This document shows positions 7,155-16,373 of a DNA stretch of 64,000 bases, piece by piece (the first letter of the stretch is position 1; each line of letters begins with the position of its first letter). The notes beneath the pieces are model-generated. The model searched no databases, had not been told where the DNA came from, and worked only from the letters and a program-made list of their open reading frames with translations. The position numbers and the translations under genes are program-made. Source of the stretch: Arthrobacter sp. H-02-3 (GTDB lineage Bacteria > Actinomycetota > Actinomycetes > Actinomycetales > Micrococcaceae); the NCBI RefSeq assembly GCF_003097355.1, contig NZ_PYUI01000018.1:1-64000 (forward strand), read 5' to 3'.

Positions 7155-8900
7155 GTGACACCCCGCCCCGTGCTTATTGACCATGACGTCGAGACACCGC
7201 TGCCCGACGGCACCATCCTGCGCTCCACCGTGTACCGACCCGCGGACGGGGAACCCTGCCCGGTCCTGCTGACCAGGACGCCGTACGGCAGGGACCTTGC
7301 CGTCAATTCCGCCTACCTGAACCCGGCGACGGTCGCCGCCGCGGGCTACGTGGTGATCCTGCAGGACTGCCGCGGGCGCTTCGGTTCCGGCGGAACGTTC
7401 GACCCCTCTGTCAATGAGGCGTGCGACGGCGCCAGCACAGTCGAGTGGGCAGCGCGGCTGCCGTACTCCAACGGCGCGGTGGGCATGTGGGGGCGGTCAT
7501 ACTTCGCCGAAACCCAGTGGCGCGCGGCCTCGCGCCGACCCGCCGGGCTCGCCGCGTTGGCCCCCGGCATCTCCGCAGGAGCCAACGCAAACAACGGCTC
7601 CCTCTACCGCGGCGGCGCCTTCGAGCTCGGCAGCCGCCTCACGTGGGGCCATGCCTCCATCGCCGCCAATGAGCTGCTCCGGGAGTTCCCCGACGACCCC
7701 GAGCTCCGGGCCAAGGAAATGGAATCGTGGCTGGACCTCGACCGCTCGTTTTCCGACGCCACGGCCTTCGGCACACTGCCGCTCCGGGACCTGTCCCCAA
7801 GGCTCGGCACCTTCATGAGGCGCCACGTCCTGCCCTCGGCCGGAGAAACCCCGGGGAGCGGCTTCACGCGCGTGTGGGACGCCGCGTCGGCCGCGCCGGT
7901 GGACATGCCCACCCTGCACATCGGCGGCTGGTTCGACATCTTTGCCCCGAGCACGCTCGCGCAGTACCGGATGCAGCTCGAGCACAGCCGCGCCAATCCC
8001 GCGGCCGCGCCGCGGCTCATCATCGGCCCGTGGACCCACACCAACTTCTCCGGGGTCTACCCGGAGGTCAGCTTCGGGCTCAACGCGGCCGCCGGTGTGA
8101 TGAACGGCCTCGGCGATCTGTCCGGACTCCAGACGGCCTGGTTCGATGCCGTCCTCAAGGGCGATCCCGACGGGCTGCGCAAGGTGCCGCCGGTCCTGCT
8201 GTACGTCATGGGGGAAAACCGGTGGCACGGCTTCGAGGAACTTCCGGCCCCGTCCCGGCAGCGCTCGTGGTTCCTGGGCGCCGGCGGGTCCCTCGGGGAT
8301 GTGCCGGGCGCCGCCGGGCGGGAAAGCTACGCCTACGATCCCCTCGACCCCGTCCCGACGGCGGGCGGGGCCACCATGATCCACGGCTCCGTCCCGGCAG
8401 GGCCGGCGCACCAGCAGGCCGTCGAGGCGCGCGACGACGTCCTGACCTTCACGACGGCGCCGTTCGACGCACCCGTGACCATCTTCGGCGAGGTCAGCGC
8501 CACGTTCTTTGCCGCGTCCTCCGCCGTCGACACCGATTTCGTGGTGCGCCTCTGCCGGGTCACCCCGGACGGCACGTCCCTGGGCCTGGCCGATGGGATC
8601 ATCCGTGCGTCCTGGCGGGACAGCTACGCAGGCAACGGGCTCTGGGAGCCCGGCCACGAGCCCTCCCCGATCGCACCCGGTAATCCGTATGAATACACCG
8701 TCAGTCTTTGGCAGACGGCGTACACCTTTGCGCCCGGTGAGCGGCTCCGCGTGCAGATCACGTCCAGCTGCCATCCGCGCTGGGACCGGAACCTCAACAC
8801 GGGCAAGCTCGCCTACGACTCCGCCGAGACAATCGTTGCCCGGCAGTCCGTCCTGTTCGGCGAGGGCCACCCGAGCCGGCTGACGGTCGGCATCCTGTGA
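7155..8900 (+). CDS. CocE/NonD family hydrolase (peptidase S15-like)
   Basis: The 581-residue protein begins with the S15 core (VETPLPDGTILRSTVYRPA, LLTRTPYGRDL, VVILQDCRGRFGSGG). The nucleophile is likely Ser115 in GMWGRSYFA, a variant of the GxSYxG elbow in which the last Gly is Ala. The C-terminal third is the beta-jelly-roll of X-Pro dipeptidyl peptidase/cocaine esterases (FDAPVTIFGEVSATFFAA, PGERLRVQITSSCHPRWDRN). It has no signal peptide and is probably a cytoplasmic ester or amide hydrolase. The start is GTG 7155, with a weak ribosome site. Its stop overlaps the next start in GTGA. Confidence 0.88.
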   Translation: MTPRPVLIDHDVETPLPDGTILRSTVYRPADGEPCPVLLTRTPYGRDLAVNSAYLNPATVAAAGYVVILQDCRGRFGSGGTFDPSVNEACDGASTVEWAARLPYSNGAVGMWGRSYFAETQWRAASRRPAGLAALAPGISAGANANNGSLYRGGAFELGSRLTWGHASIAANELLREFPDDPELRAKEMESWLDLDRSFSDATAFGTLPLRDLSPRLGTFMRRHVLPSAGETPGSGFTRVWDAASAAPVDMPTLHIGGWFDIFAPSTLAQYRMQLEHSRANPAAAPRLIIGPWTHTNFSGVYPEVSFGLNAAAGVMNGLGDLSGLQTAWFDAVLKGDPDGLRKVPPVLLYVMGENRWHGFEELPAPSRQRSWFLGAGGSLGDVPGAAGRESYAYDPLDPVPTAGGATMIHGSVPAGPAHQQAVEARDDVLTFTTAPFDAPVTIFGEVSATFFAASSAVDTDFVVRLCRVTPDGTSLGLADGIIRASWRDSYAGNGLWEPGHEPSPIAPGNPYEYTVSLWQTAYTFAPGERLRVQITSSCHPRWDRNLNTGKLAYDSAETIVARQSVLFGEGHPSRLTVGIL

Positions 8901-9388
8901 CGGCCCCTCCTCCGGCACCGCCGGGACTGCCCTTCCCTCCCGGACTTTCCTTCCTGACGGAGGTGTCCGTGAGCGTCGGGGAGCCGGTGGAGGTCGGGCC
9001 CACGCCGGAGGGCCACCGCCGAATGGTTCCTATCACCGGCGGAACCGTCCGAGGGCCTTCCCTCAACGGGCGCGTCCTGCCCGGCGGCGCCGACTACCAG
9101 TTCCTCCGCGGCCCCACCCTGACGGAACTCGACGCCCGGTACGTGCTGGAAACCGACGACGGCCACCGGATCTTCGTGCACAACACGGCCCTCCGGCACG
9201 GCTCGGCCCGGGACATCGAACTGCTGAACTCCGGCGTCGCCGTCGACCCGTCCCTGATCTACTTCCGCTGCTGGCCGCGGCTCACCACCGCCTCCCCCGC
9301 CCTGGACTGGCTGAACACGCGCCTTACGCTCGGGACGGGCGTCCGGCAGCCCGGCCAGGTGGTCATCAGCATCTTCACTGTCGACTAA
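8897..9388 (+). CDS. DUF3237 domain protein
   Basis: The 163-residue protein shows the DUF3237 (UPF0311-like) pattern: FLTEVSVSVGEPVEVG near the N terminus, then RMVPITGGTVRGPSLNGRVLPGGADYQ, and a C-terminal block FRCWPRLTTASPALDWLN. This small beta-barrel-like family has no established reaction and is often found beside catabolic esterases and dehydrogenases. GTG 8897 overlaps the hydrolase stop, so translation is coupled. The two likely act on the same compound. Confidence 0.82.
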   Translation: MTAPPPAPPGLPFPPGLSFLTEVSVSVGEPVEVGPTPEGHRRMVPITGGTVRGPSLNGRVLPGGADYQFLRGPTLTELDARYVLETDDGHRIFVHNTALRHGSARDIELLNSGVAVDPSLIYFRCWPRLTTASPALDWLNTRLTLGTGVRQPGQVVISIFTVD

Positions 9389-9442
9389 CGGGCCGCGGGG
9401 ATTAGTGGGCCTCCCCGTCCGGTTTCGCGCCGGGCACCCTCC

Positions 9443-9520
9443 GTTCGGGGGCACTTTGAGCACAATGCCCGACGCCGGCGCCCTGGTTGGCGGCGTGTCG
9501 GCACCAAAGTGCCCCCGGAC
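9443..9520. terminator. Shared bidirectional hairpin between convergent genes
   Basis: Arms 9443-9457 and 9506-9520 pair over 15 positions with one G-U. The 48-base interior holds further dyads rich in GCCG/CGGC. It lies between the stop at 9388 (+) and the stop at 9578 (-), so it could end transcription from both sides. It resembles the long palindromes at 1336-1401 and 61952-62014 in size and placement. Confidence 0.6.
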
Positions 9521-9577
9521 CGCAGCCGCACCGCACCGCGGCCGCGGGGCAAGGACTCACACGGTCCCTGCTCCCTG

Positions 9578-11185
9578 TCAGACGTGGCCGGGCGTGAGTT
9601 TCCGAAGATCGGCCTTCCGGATCTTGCCGCTCGCCGTCCTGGGCATTTCCGCCACGAACACCACCGACTTGGGGATTTTGTACCGCGCGAGCCTGCCCTC
9701 CAGATGCGAGCGCAGCTGCTCTTCCGTGAGCCGTGCGCCCTCCCGCAGCAGCACCACGGCCCGCGGCACCTCGCCCCACTTTTCGTCCGCCACGCCGATC
9801 ACCGCGACACTTCCGACGGCGTCGAGTTCGGCGATCGCCTGCTCCACCTCGGCAGGGTAGATGTTTTCCCCGCCGGAGATGATCATGTCCTTGAGCCGGT
9901 CGGAGATGAACACGAAGCCGTCCGGGTCCTTGTAGCCCATGTCGCCGGACTTGAACCAGCCGTCGGCGGTGTAGGAATCCGCGGAGGCCTCGGGTCTGTT
10001 CCAGTACTGGTGGATGACGTTGGGACCCTTGATCTGGATCTCCCCCACTGTTCCGGGCGCGGCCGGGCCGGCCCCCGGGTCCACGGGATCGGCCACCCGG
10101 ACCTCGGTGAAGAAATGCGGCAGCCCCGAGGACCCCGCCTTGTCCCGGGACCGGGCCGCCGGCAGTGTGGTGGCGCCCGGCGCCGTCTCGGTCATGCCGT
10201 AGCCGTTGGAGAAGCGCAGCCCCCGCCGTTCGTAGGCTTCCAGGACCCGCAGGGGCACAGCGGACCCGCCGCACGTCAGCTTGTTCAGCGAACTGAGATC
10301 CGTGGCGTCCCAGTCCGGGTGCTCGCACAGCATCTGGTACGTGGTGGGCACCCCGCTGATGGTCGTCGCGCGGTGCCGCTCGATCAGCTCCAGCGTCCGG
10401 CGGGGATCGAACTTGGCTTCCAGGACCACCGTGCCGCCCTTGAGGAGCGTGGGCAGGACGCCCATGTCGAGGGAGGCGACGTGGAACATCGGGGAGATCA
10501 TGAGGGCCACATCCGTGGAGGCAAAGTCGAAGTCGACCAGCACATTGACGCAGTTCCACGTGATGTTGCCGTGCGTCAGGAGCGCACCCTTGGGGTTTCC
10601 GGTGGTTCCGGAGGTGTAGAGGATCATGGCGGCGTCCTCGAGACCCACGGGCTCGTCCGGCGGCAGCGCCGCGCCGGAGGCGATCACGGCCTCAAAGGCC
10701 TCCACGGCGGTTCCGCCGGCAACACTGCCGGCCGCACCGCCGCCGTCGGGCCCTGTTTTCCCGGGAACTGTCGTGCCGGGCACCGCTGAATCGTCGACGA
10801 CGATCCGCCGGCCCACCGCGGTTCCCGCCGAGCCGCGATCCGCGAGTTCCGCGAGCGCCGCCGAGTGGACCAGCAGGACGGCGCCGCTGTCCCGGAGCTG
10901 GAACTGGATTTCGGGCGGCGCGAGCCGGGTGTTCAGCGGGACGAAGACCGCCCCGGCCAGGCCGGCGGCGAACAGCGTCTCCAGGAAGGAGGGATCGTTT
11001 TCGCCGAGGTAGGCCACGCGGTCGCCCTTGGCCACGCCGCGGTCCAGGAGGGCGTTGGCGAGCCGGGCGGACCGGTCCGCGAGTTCGACGTAGCTGAGCT
11101 CCCTGTCCCCGGTGATGACGGCGGTCTTGGTGCCCGACTTCGGGCGGCGCCGTTGCAGCCACGAGCCGATGCCAAAATTCTCCAC
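9578..11185 (-). CDS. AMP-binding acyl-CoA ligase
   Basis: The 535-residue enzyme has the phosphate loop YTSGTTGNPKG at residues 190-200, the A5 motif SNGYGMTETAP, the hinge region DGWFKSGDMGYKDPDGFVFISDRLKDMI, and the C-terminal TASGKIRK with the catalytic lysine. It would form an acyl-adenylate and then the CoA thioester of a carboxylic acid. The start is GTG 11185, behind AAAGGA. It is the last gene of the leftward six-gene operon and would activate the acid brought in by the preceding MHS transporter. Confidence 0.9.
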   Translation of the reverse strand: MENFGIGSWLQRRRPKSGTKTAVITGDRELSYVELADRSARLANALLDRGVAKGDRVAYLGENDPSFLETLFAAGLAGAVFVPLNTRLAPPEIQFQLRDSGAVLLVHSAALAELADRGSAGTAVGRRIVVDDSAVPGTTVPGKTGPDGGGAAGSVAGGTAVEAFEAVIASGAALPPDEPVGLEDAAMILYTSGTTGNPKGALLTHGNITWNCVNVLVDFDFASTDVALMISPMFHVASLDMGVLPTLLKGGTVVLEAKFDPRRTLELIERHRATTISGVPTTYQMLCEHPDWDATDLSSLNKLTCGGSAVPLRVLEAYERRGLRFSNGYGMTETAPGATTLPAARSRDKAGSSGLPHFFTEVRVADPVDPGAGPAAPGTVGEIQIKGPNVIHQYWNRPEASADSYTADGWFKSGDMGYKDPDGFVFISDRLKDMIISGGENIYPAEVEQAIAELDAVGSVAVIGVADEKWGEVPRAVVLLREGARLTEEQLRSHLEGRLARYKIPKSVVFVAEMPRTASGKIRKADLRKLTPGHV

Positions 11186-11227
11186 GGCAAATCCTTTCTA
11201 GTTAGACGGTAGTACGCTGGGACCGGG

Positions 11228-12601
11228 TTAGGACCGGACAGTCTGCAGATCGTTGTTCTTCGGCTCGCGGGTCAGCAGGATGAAGACGATCGACACGACG
11301 GACATGATGGCCAGGTACCAGACCACGGCGGCGGTGTTCTGGCCGGAATCCTTGAATATCTGCGCCACGATGCCCGGCGTGAATCCGGCCCCGAGGAGGG
11401 TGGCGAGCTGGTAGCCCAGCGAGGCGCCGGTGTAGCGCGAGGTGGTGCCGAACTGCTCGGACACGAAGGCCGCGAGCGGGCCGAACAGGGTGGAGTGGAT
11501 CATGAGGCCGATTGCGAAGGCCACGAAGATCAGCCCGATGTTGTTCGAGGACAGGAGCTGGAACATCGGCGTGAGGTAGAGGATGAAGAGCACCAGGCCG
11601 CCGATCATCACCGGCCGCCGTCCCAGCTTGTCGGAGAGCCGGCCGCCCATGATCACGAACGCGATGGACACGAAGGAGGCTGCCGCAAAGGCGTAGAGCA
11701 CGCCCTGCCGGTCAGCGCCCTTGGACACGGCATAGGTCACGGAGAACGTGGCCAGCACCACCTGGAGCGCGAAGCCCGCGGCGCCGGCCAGCATGGTGAA
11801 GATCAGCGTCTTGGGCCGGCGCAGGACCTGCAGGAGCGGAATTTCGCGACGCACGGGCGTACCGCCCGGGACTGTGCCCGGCGCCGTCTCGGCCTTTGCC
11901 CGTTCGGCCTGCTCCTGCTCCAGTGCCGCCTTGAAGATGGGGCTTTCGGTGACCTTGAGCCGGACAAACATGCCGACGCCCAGCAGGACGAAGGACAGCA
12001 GAAACGGCACGCGCCATCCCCAGGCCAGGAACTGGTCATTGGGCAGGGCCGCGAAGGCACCCATGACGAGGGTGCCCAGGACCGCGCCGGTGGGGGCGCC
12101 GGCGTTGACGAACGAGGCCGCGAAGCCGCGCTTGCCCGACTCCGAGTGCTCAAGCGCCATGAGCGCGGCGCCGCCCCACTCCCCGCCCACGGCAATGCCC
12201 TGGCAGACGCGGAGGAACACGAGCATCACGGCGCCCCAGGCTCCGGCCACCGCGGCGCCGGGCACCAGCCCAATCAGGGTGGAGGCGATGCCCATGACCA
12301 GCATCGAGATGATCAGCATGTTTTTGCGGCCCAGCCGGTCGCCGAAGTGGCCGAAGATGATGCCGCCGAGGGGCCGCGCCACGTAGCCTGCGGCGAAGGT
12401 GCCGTAGGCGGCCACCACCCCCACCCACTCGTCCATGCCGGTGAAGAACACCTTCGGGAAGACCACAGCGGCGGCCGTGGCGTAGAGCAGGAAGTCGTAA
12501 TACTCAATGGTGCTGCCGAGATAGCTGGAGGCGATGACGGTCCGTGCTTCACGGCGACGCGTACCCGCGTCCAGGGCCTGCAACTGCGAAATTTGGGACA
12601 T
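11228..12601 (-). CDS. MFS transporter, MHS family
   Basis: The 457-residue, 12-helix protein has the MHS opening TVIASSYLGSTIEYYDFLLYATAAAVVF and the loop motif FGDRLGRKNMLI, repeated as LSDKLGRRPVMI. I chose ATG 12601 because AAAGGAACAACG precedes it; the open frame further upstream runs through the MaoC gene and has no family match. It is a paralogue of the transporter at 5669. It lies inside the leftward operon between the MaoC hydratase and the acyl-CoA ligase, so its substrate is probably the carboxylic acid activated by the ligase. Confidence 0.9.
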   Translation of the reverse strand: MSQISQLQALDAGTRRREARTVIASSYLGSTIEYYDFLLYATAAAVVFPKVFFTGMDEWVGVVAAYGTFAAGYVARPLGGIIFGHFGDRLGRKNMLIISMLVMGIASTLIGLVPGAAVAGAWGAVMLVFLRVCQGIAVGGEWGGAALMALEHSESGKRGFAASFVNAGAPTGAVLGTLVMGAFAALPNDQFLAWGWRVPFLLSFVLLGVGMFVRLKVTESPIFKAALEQEQAERAKAETAPGTVPGGTPVRREIPLLQVLRRPKTLIFTMLAGAAGFALQVVLATFSVTYAVSKGADRQGVLYAFAAASFVSIAFVIMGGRLSDKLGRRPVMIGGLVLFILYLTPMFQLLSSNNIGLIFVAFAIGLMIHSTLFGPLAAFVSEQFGTTSRYTGASLGYQLATLLGAGFTPGIVAQIFKDSGQNTAAVVWYLAIMSVVSIVFILLTREPKNNDLQTVRS

Positions 12602-12675
12602 CGTTGTTCCTTTAAGTGCAGAGGGATGGGGGTGCAGAGGAATGGGGCGGAGAGTGGTGTGGCGGCCGTAGCGGC

Positions 12676-13131
12676 TTACTTGTAGAAGCGGGCGAGGAAC
12701 TCCGCGACGACGGCGGGGCGTTCCTGGCCTTCGATCTCGATCGTGTTGGCGACCTTGATCTGGGCGCCCCCCTTGACTTCGGTGACCTCGGCGATGGTGG
12801 CCCGCATGCGGATGCGCGAGCCCACCTTGACCGGGGAGGTGAACCGGACCTTGTCGAGGCCGTAGTTGACCTTGGTGGTGACGCCCTCGACGTCGAACAG
12901 CTCGCCCCAGAACGGGATGATAAGAGAGAGGGTGAGGAAGCCGTGGGCGATCGGGGCGCCGAAGGGGCCGTCCTTGGCGCGTTCCGGATCCACGTGGATC
13001 CACTGGTCATCACCGGTGGCATCGGCGAACTTGTTGATCTGTTCCTGGGTGATTTCGCGGTAGTCGGTGACACCGAGGTCGGTGCCGGCGAGGGTGAGCA
13101 GTTTGTCGAAGTCGACGACGAGGTTGGGCAT
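12676..13131 (-). CDS. MaoC-family enoyl-CoA hydratase
   Basis: The 151-residue hot-dog-fold protein carries the hydratase-2 motif in FADATGDDQWIHVDPERA (Asp and His), followed by GAPIAHGFLTLSLI. This is the compact single-domain form, about the family's normal length. It would add water across a 2,3-double bond of an acyl-CoA, following the dehydrogenase encoded just upstream. AGGAG precedes ATG 13131. Confidence 0.9.
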   Translation of the reverse strand: MPNLVVDFDKLLTLAGTDLGVTDYREITQEQINKFADATGDDQWIHVDPERAKDGPFGAPIAHGFLTLSLIIPFWGELFDVEGVTTKVNYGLDKVRFTSPVKVGSRIRMRATIAEVTEVKGGAQIKVANTIEIEGQERPAVVAEFLARFYK

Positions 13132-13181
13132 CTTTGGCTCCTGTGCTGATGGGGATGGGTTGATGGACGACGGCGGCGCGG

Positions 13182-14393
13182 TCAGCGTGTAAAGGCGCTT
13201 TCGCCGGTGAGGGCGCGGCCGACGATCAGGGCGTTGATTTCGTGGGTGCCTTCGTAGGAGTAGACGGCCTCGGCGTCGGCGTGGAACCTGGCGACGTCGG
13301 TGTCCAGCGTGATGCCGTTGCCGCCCACCACTTCGCGGGCGAGCGCCACGGTCTCGCGCATCAGCAGGGACGTCTGCATCTTGGCCAGGGCGGAGTCCTG
13401 GTCGCGGTAGATGCCCTTGTCCTGCTGTTCGGTCAGCCGGACCACCAGGGACAGCGATGAGGTGAGGTTGCCGAGCATCCGGGCGAGCTTTTCCTGGACC
13501 AGCTGGAAGGAGCCCACCGGACGGCCGAACTGCTGCCGCTGGGTGACGTATCCGAGCGCGGCTTCGAAGGCTCCGGCCTGGATGCCCGTGGCGATCCACG
13601 CGACGTCCGAGCGCATGGCCCGCAGCATCGCGGCCACGTCCTTGAAGGAGTTCACGTTGTGCAGCCGCCTGGCCTCGGGAACCCGCACTGCGTCGAGCGT
13701 GATGTGGGCATTCTGCATCATCCGCAGCGCCGTCTTGCGGTGGATCTTCTCCAGGGTCACGCCGGCCGCGTCGCGGTCCACGAGGAAGGCCTTGACCTGC
13801 CCGTCGGCCGTGTCGCGGGCGAAGACCGCCAGGACGTCGGCCGTGGCGGCGCCGCCGATCCAGCGCTTGGCGCCGTCCAGGACCCAGGTGTCGCCGTCCG
13901 GACCGGTCTCCCGGCGGGCGGTGGTCGCTAGACCGCCGGCGATGTCCGAGCCGGATTCCGGCTCGGTCAGCGAGAAAACGCCCTTGAGCGAGAAGTCGAT
14001 GACCTTGGGCATCCACTCGGCCTGCTGTTCCGCGGAGGCGCCGACTCTGATGGCGGTCCGGAACAGCCCGGCCTGGGCGGTGTAAAAGGTGGCCAGCGAG
14101 GCGTCCGTCCGGGCGAGTTCGAAGATCCGGAAACCCTGGTAGATCCCCCGGGCGGGTCTGTCGGTCGTGCGCTCGGCGGGTTCCATGAGGTCCAGTTCGA
14201 TCAGCGGCCGCGCCAGCTGGTCCGGAAACTCGCCGCGTTCCCAGTAGTCGGCCAGCAGCGGCTTCGCCTTCTCATCGAGGAAGGCCCGCAGCCTGCCGAG
14301 GACGCGGCGCTCGTCCGCGGTGAGGAGGGACTCGGCATCGTAGTAGTCGCAGACGCCGTAGAGCCTGGTCTGGTTTTCGGTCGTCACTGACAT
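13182..14393 (-). CDS. Acyl-CoA dehydrogenase, glutaryl-CoA dehydrogenase-like
   Basis: The 403-residue flavoprotein has FSLTEPESGSD in the FAD-binding middle domain, RQQFGRPVGSFQLVQEKLA in the C-terminal helical domain, and YSYEGTHEINALIVGRALTG near the end. That last stretch closely resembles the glutaryl-CoA dehydrogenase family block with its catalytic Glu. It would introduce a 2,3-double bond in an acyl-CoA, with or without decarboxylation. The ATG at 14393 lies one base after the stop of the amidohydrolase, whose last codons contain its GGAGG ribosome site, so the two are tightly coupled. Confidence 0.88.
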   Translation of the reverse strand: MSVTTENQTRLYGVCDYYDAESLLTADERRVLGRLRAFLDEKAKPLLADYWERGEFPDQLARPLIELDLMEPAERTTDRPARGIYQGFRIFELARTDASLATFYTAQAGLFRTAIRVGASAEQQAEWMPKVIDFSLKGVFSLTEPESGSDIAGGLATTARRETGPDGDTWVLDGAKRWIGGAATADVLAVFARDTADGQVKAFLVDRDAAGVTLEKIHRKTALRMMQNAHITLDAVRVPEARRLHNVNSFKDVAAMLRAMRSDVAWIATGIQAGAFEAALGYVTQRQQFGRPVGSFQLVQEKLARMLGNLTSSLSLVVRLTEQQDKGIYRDQDSALAKMQTSLLMRETVALAREVVGGNGITLDTDVARFHADAEAVYSYEGTHEINALIVGRALTGESAFTR

Positions 14394-14394
14394 C

Positions 14395-15288
14395 TCAGCC
14401 TCCCAGCCCGAGCAGGCGGACGGCGTTGTCCTTGAGGATCTTGGGCCGCACCCCGTCCTTGAGCGGAAGGTCGGCGAAGGCGCCCAGCCATTTCTGCGGC
14501 GTGATCAACGGGAAGTCCGTGCCGAACAGGACCTTGTCTTGCAGCACCGAGTTGGCCATCCGGACCAGGGACTCCGGGAAGTACTTCGGGGACCAGCCGG
14601 AGAGGTCGATGAACACGTTGGACTTGTGCGTGGCGATCGAGTTGGCCTCGTCCTGCCACGGCACCGAGGGGTGGGCCATGATGATCTGCAGTTCCGGGAA
14701 GTCCGCGGCCACGGCGTCGAGCAGGAGCGGGTTGGAGTAGGCCAGCTTGATGCCGTACCCGCCGGGGAGCCCGGCGCCCATGCCGTTCTGGCCCGTATGG
14801 AAAATGGCCGGCAGGCGCAGTTCCTGCAGGGTTTCCCAGAGCGGGTAGAACTGCTCGTTGGAGGGGTCGAAGCCCTGCAGGCTCGGGTGGAACTTGAACC
14901 CGCGCGCGCCGAGGTCGATTGCCTGGTGCTTGGCGCCCTGGATGGCCTCGGCGCCGGTGCGCGGGTCCACGCTGCCGAACGGGATCAGGACGTCGTTGTT
15001 CCGTGCCGCCCCTGCAATAAGCTCCGGGATGCTGTTGGGCTCGTGCTTGAGCTGGGTCCGGGCGTCGACGGTGAAGACGACGGCGGCCATGTTCAGTTCG
15101 CGGTAGACCTCGGCGATCCGGTCCAGCGACGGAGTCCGATCCTCGGCCTTGAAGTACTTGGCGGAGGCTTCCGTGAGTGCCGGCGGCAGGGATTCGTGGC
15201 CGTGGCCGTCCACTTCGAGATGGACGTGCATGTCGATCGCATCCAGCGAGGCGGCGTCGATGCCCAGTTCATAGCGCTGCGCGGACAT
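14395..15288 (-). CDS. Amidohydrolase family 2 (ACMSD-like) metal-dependent enzyme
   Basis: The 297-residue TIM-barrel protein shows the expected metal ligands: HVH at residues 21-23, His164 in IFHTGQNG, His206 in IIMAHPSVPW and Asp258 in LFGTDFPL. Amidohydrolase-2 enzymes are decarboxylases, hydratases or hydrolases. Here it sits inside a beta-oxidation-type operon between the SDR and the acyl-CoA dehydrogenase. A role in ring opening, C-C cleavage or decarboxylation of a CoA intermediate is possible but unproven. It starts at ATG 15288, 2 bases after the SDR stop. Confidence 0.85.
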   Translation of the reverse strand: MSAQRYELGIDAASLDAIDMHVHLEVDGHGHESLPPALTEASAKYFKAEDRTPSLDRIAEVYRELNMAAVVFTVDARTQLKHEPNSIPELIAGAARNNDVLIPFGSVDPRTGAEAIQGAKHQAIDLGARGFKFHPSLQGFDPSNEQFYPLWETLQELRLPAIFHTGQNGMGAGLPGGYGIKLAYSNPLLLDAVAADFPELQIIMAHPSVPWQDEANSIATHKSNVFIDLSGWSPKYFPESLVRMANSVLQDKVLFGTDFPLITPQKWLGAFADLPLKDGVRPKILKDNAVRLLGLGG

Positions 15289-15290
15289 GG

Positions 15291-16250
15291 CTAGCCGACC
15301 TTCGCCGGCGCAGCGGACTCGGGCTGAGCCGTTGCTGGCTGCAGTTCCTCCGGCAGCGGCAGGAACTCTTCGCCGACGCTCTGCAGCTTGTCGCCGAAGA
15401 GCTTCCCGAAGTTTTCCACGAGATCCTGGTAGCCCCAGCCGCCCTCACGGTATTCGGTGGCGGCGGCCTCGGGGTGGGTCCAGAGCTGCAGCCGGTCGCC
15501 GCCGGCGCCGATCGCCTGGCCGGTGATTCCCGCGGCCGCGTCGGAGGCGAGGAACGCCACGAGGCCGGCGACGTCGTCGGCCGTGCCGAACCCGAGGTCG
15601 TGGCGGAAGAACGCCGGCATGGCCTCGCCGCGCTCGTCGGCCTCGACGGCCTTCTGGAAGTACGGGACGGTTTTGGTCATGGCGGTGGCGGCCACGGGGA
15701 TGACGGCGTTGGCCGTGACGCCGGCTTTCTTCATTTCCAGGGCCCACGTGCGGACCATGCCCACGATGCCGGCCTTGGCGGCGGCGTAGTTGGTCTGGCC
15801 GAAGTTGCCGCGCTGGCCGGTCGGTGAGCCGATGGTGATGATGCGGCCGGCAATGCCGTTCTCCTTGAAGTAGCCGAAGGCTTCCCGGGCGCAGGTGAAG
15901 GTGCCCTTGAGGTGGACGTTGATCACGGCGTCGAAGTCCTCGTCCGTCATCTTCAGCAGGCTCTTGTCCCGCAGGATGCCGGCGTTGGTGACCAGGATGT
16001 CCAGCCGGCCGAACTCCGTAACGGCTGCCTGCACGAGCTGTTTGGCCACCTCGGAGCTGCCCACCGGGGCAACGACGGCGGCGGCCCGGCCGCCGTCGGA
16101 CTCAATAATCCGGACCGCTTCGGCAGCCACCGCAGCGTCGACGTCATTGATAGCGACGGCGGCGCCCTGGCGGGCCAGTTCCCGGGCGTAGGCCAGGCCG
16201 AGGCCCCGTCCGCTTCCGGTGACGATTGCTACTTTTCCTGACAGGCTCAT
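15291..16250 (-). CDS. SDR family oxidoreductase (3-hydroxyacyl-CoA dehydrogenase-like)
   Basis: The 319-residue protein has the classical SDR cofactor motif TGSGRGLG at residues 11-18, NAG at 89-91, and the Ser142/Tyr155/Lys159 triad (NYAAAK). The N-terminal 250 residues resemble the dehydrogenase half of MFE-2-type enzymes. A 70-residue C-terminal extension rich in Leu, Pro and Glu is unusual. It likely oxidises a 3-hydroxyacyl-CoA with NAD(P). AAAGGAGCGGCA before ATG 16250 fixes the start; the upstream in-frame extension would cross the operator. It is the first gene of the operon and faces the MarR gene. Confidence 0.87.
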   Translation of the reverse strand: MSLSGKVAIVTGSGRGLGLAYARELARQGAAVAINDVDAAVAAEAVRIIESDGGRAAAVVAPVGSSEVAKQLVQAAVTEFGRLDILVTNAGILRDKSLLKMTDEDFDAVINVHLKGTFTCAREAFGYFKENGIAGRIITIGSPTGQRGNFGQTNYAAAKAGIVGMVRTWALEMKKAGVTANAVIPVAATAMTKTVPYFQKAVEADERGEAMPAFFRHDLGFGTADDVAGLVAFLASDAAAGITGQAIGAGGDRLQLWTHPEAAATEYREGGWGYQDLVENFGKLFGDKLQSVGEEFLPLPEELQPATAQPESAAPAKVG

Positions 16251-16310
16251 TGCCGCTCCTTTGCTAGCTGCCGCGTGCATCCGACCCTGCGGCGTGGGAT
16301 GCTGGTCTGC

Positions 16311-16343
16311 ATCCATGTAAATATGGATAGTTGAAAAAGTCAA
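16311..16343 (-). promoter_or_regulatory. Operon promoter with MarR-type dyad
   Basis: ATCCAT (16311-16316) and ATGGAT (16323-16328) form an inverted repeat around GTAAAT. On the leftward strand TTGACT (complement of 16338-16343) is followed about 17 bases later by TTTACA/TTACAT, which lies inside the dyad. This layout fits repression of the six-gene operon by the divergent MarR protein. Confidence 0.5.
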
Positions 16344-16373
16344 TGATTTATTTTTTGGACCATTGGAGATGGC

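Noticed and set aside
12602..13003. Upstream extension of the MHS transporter at 11228-12601
   Set aside because: The extension runs antisense-frame through the MaoC gene, has no match, and a good ribosome site fixes ATG 12601.
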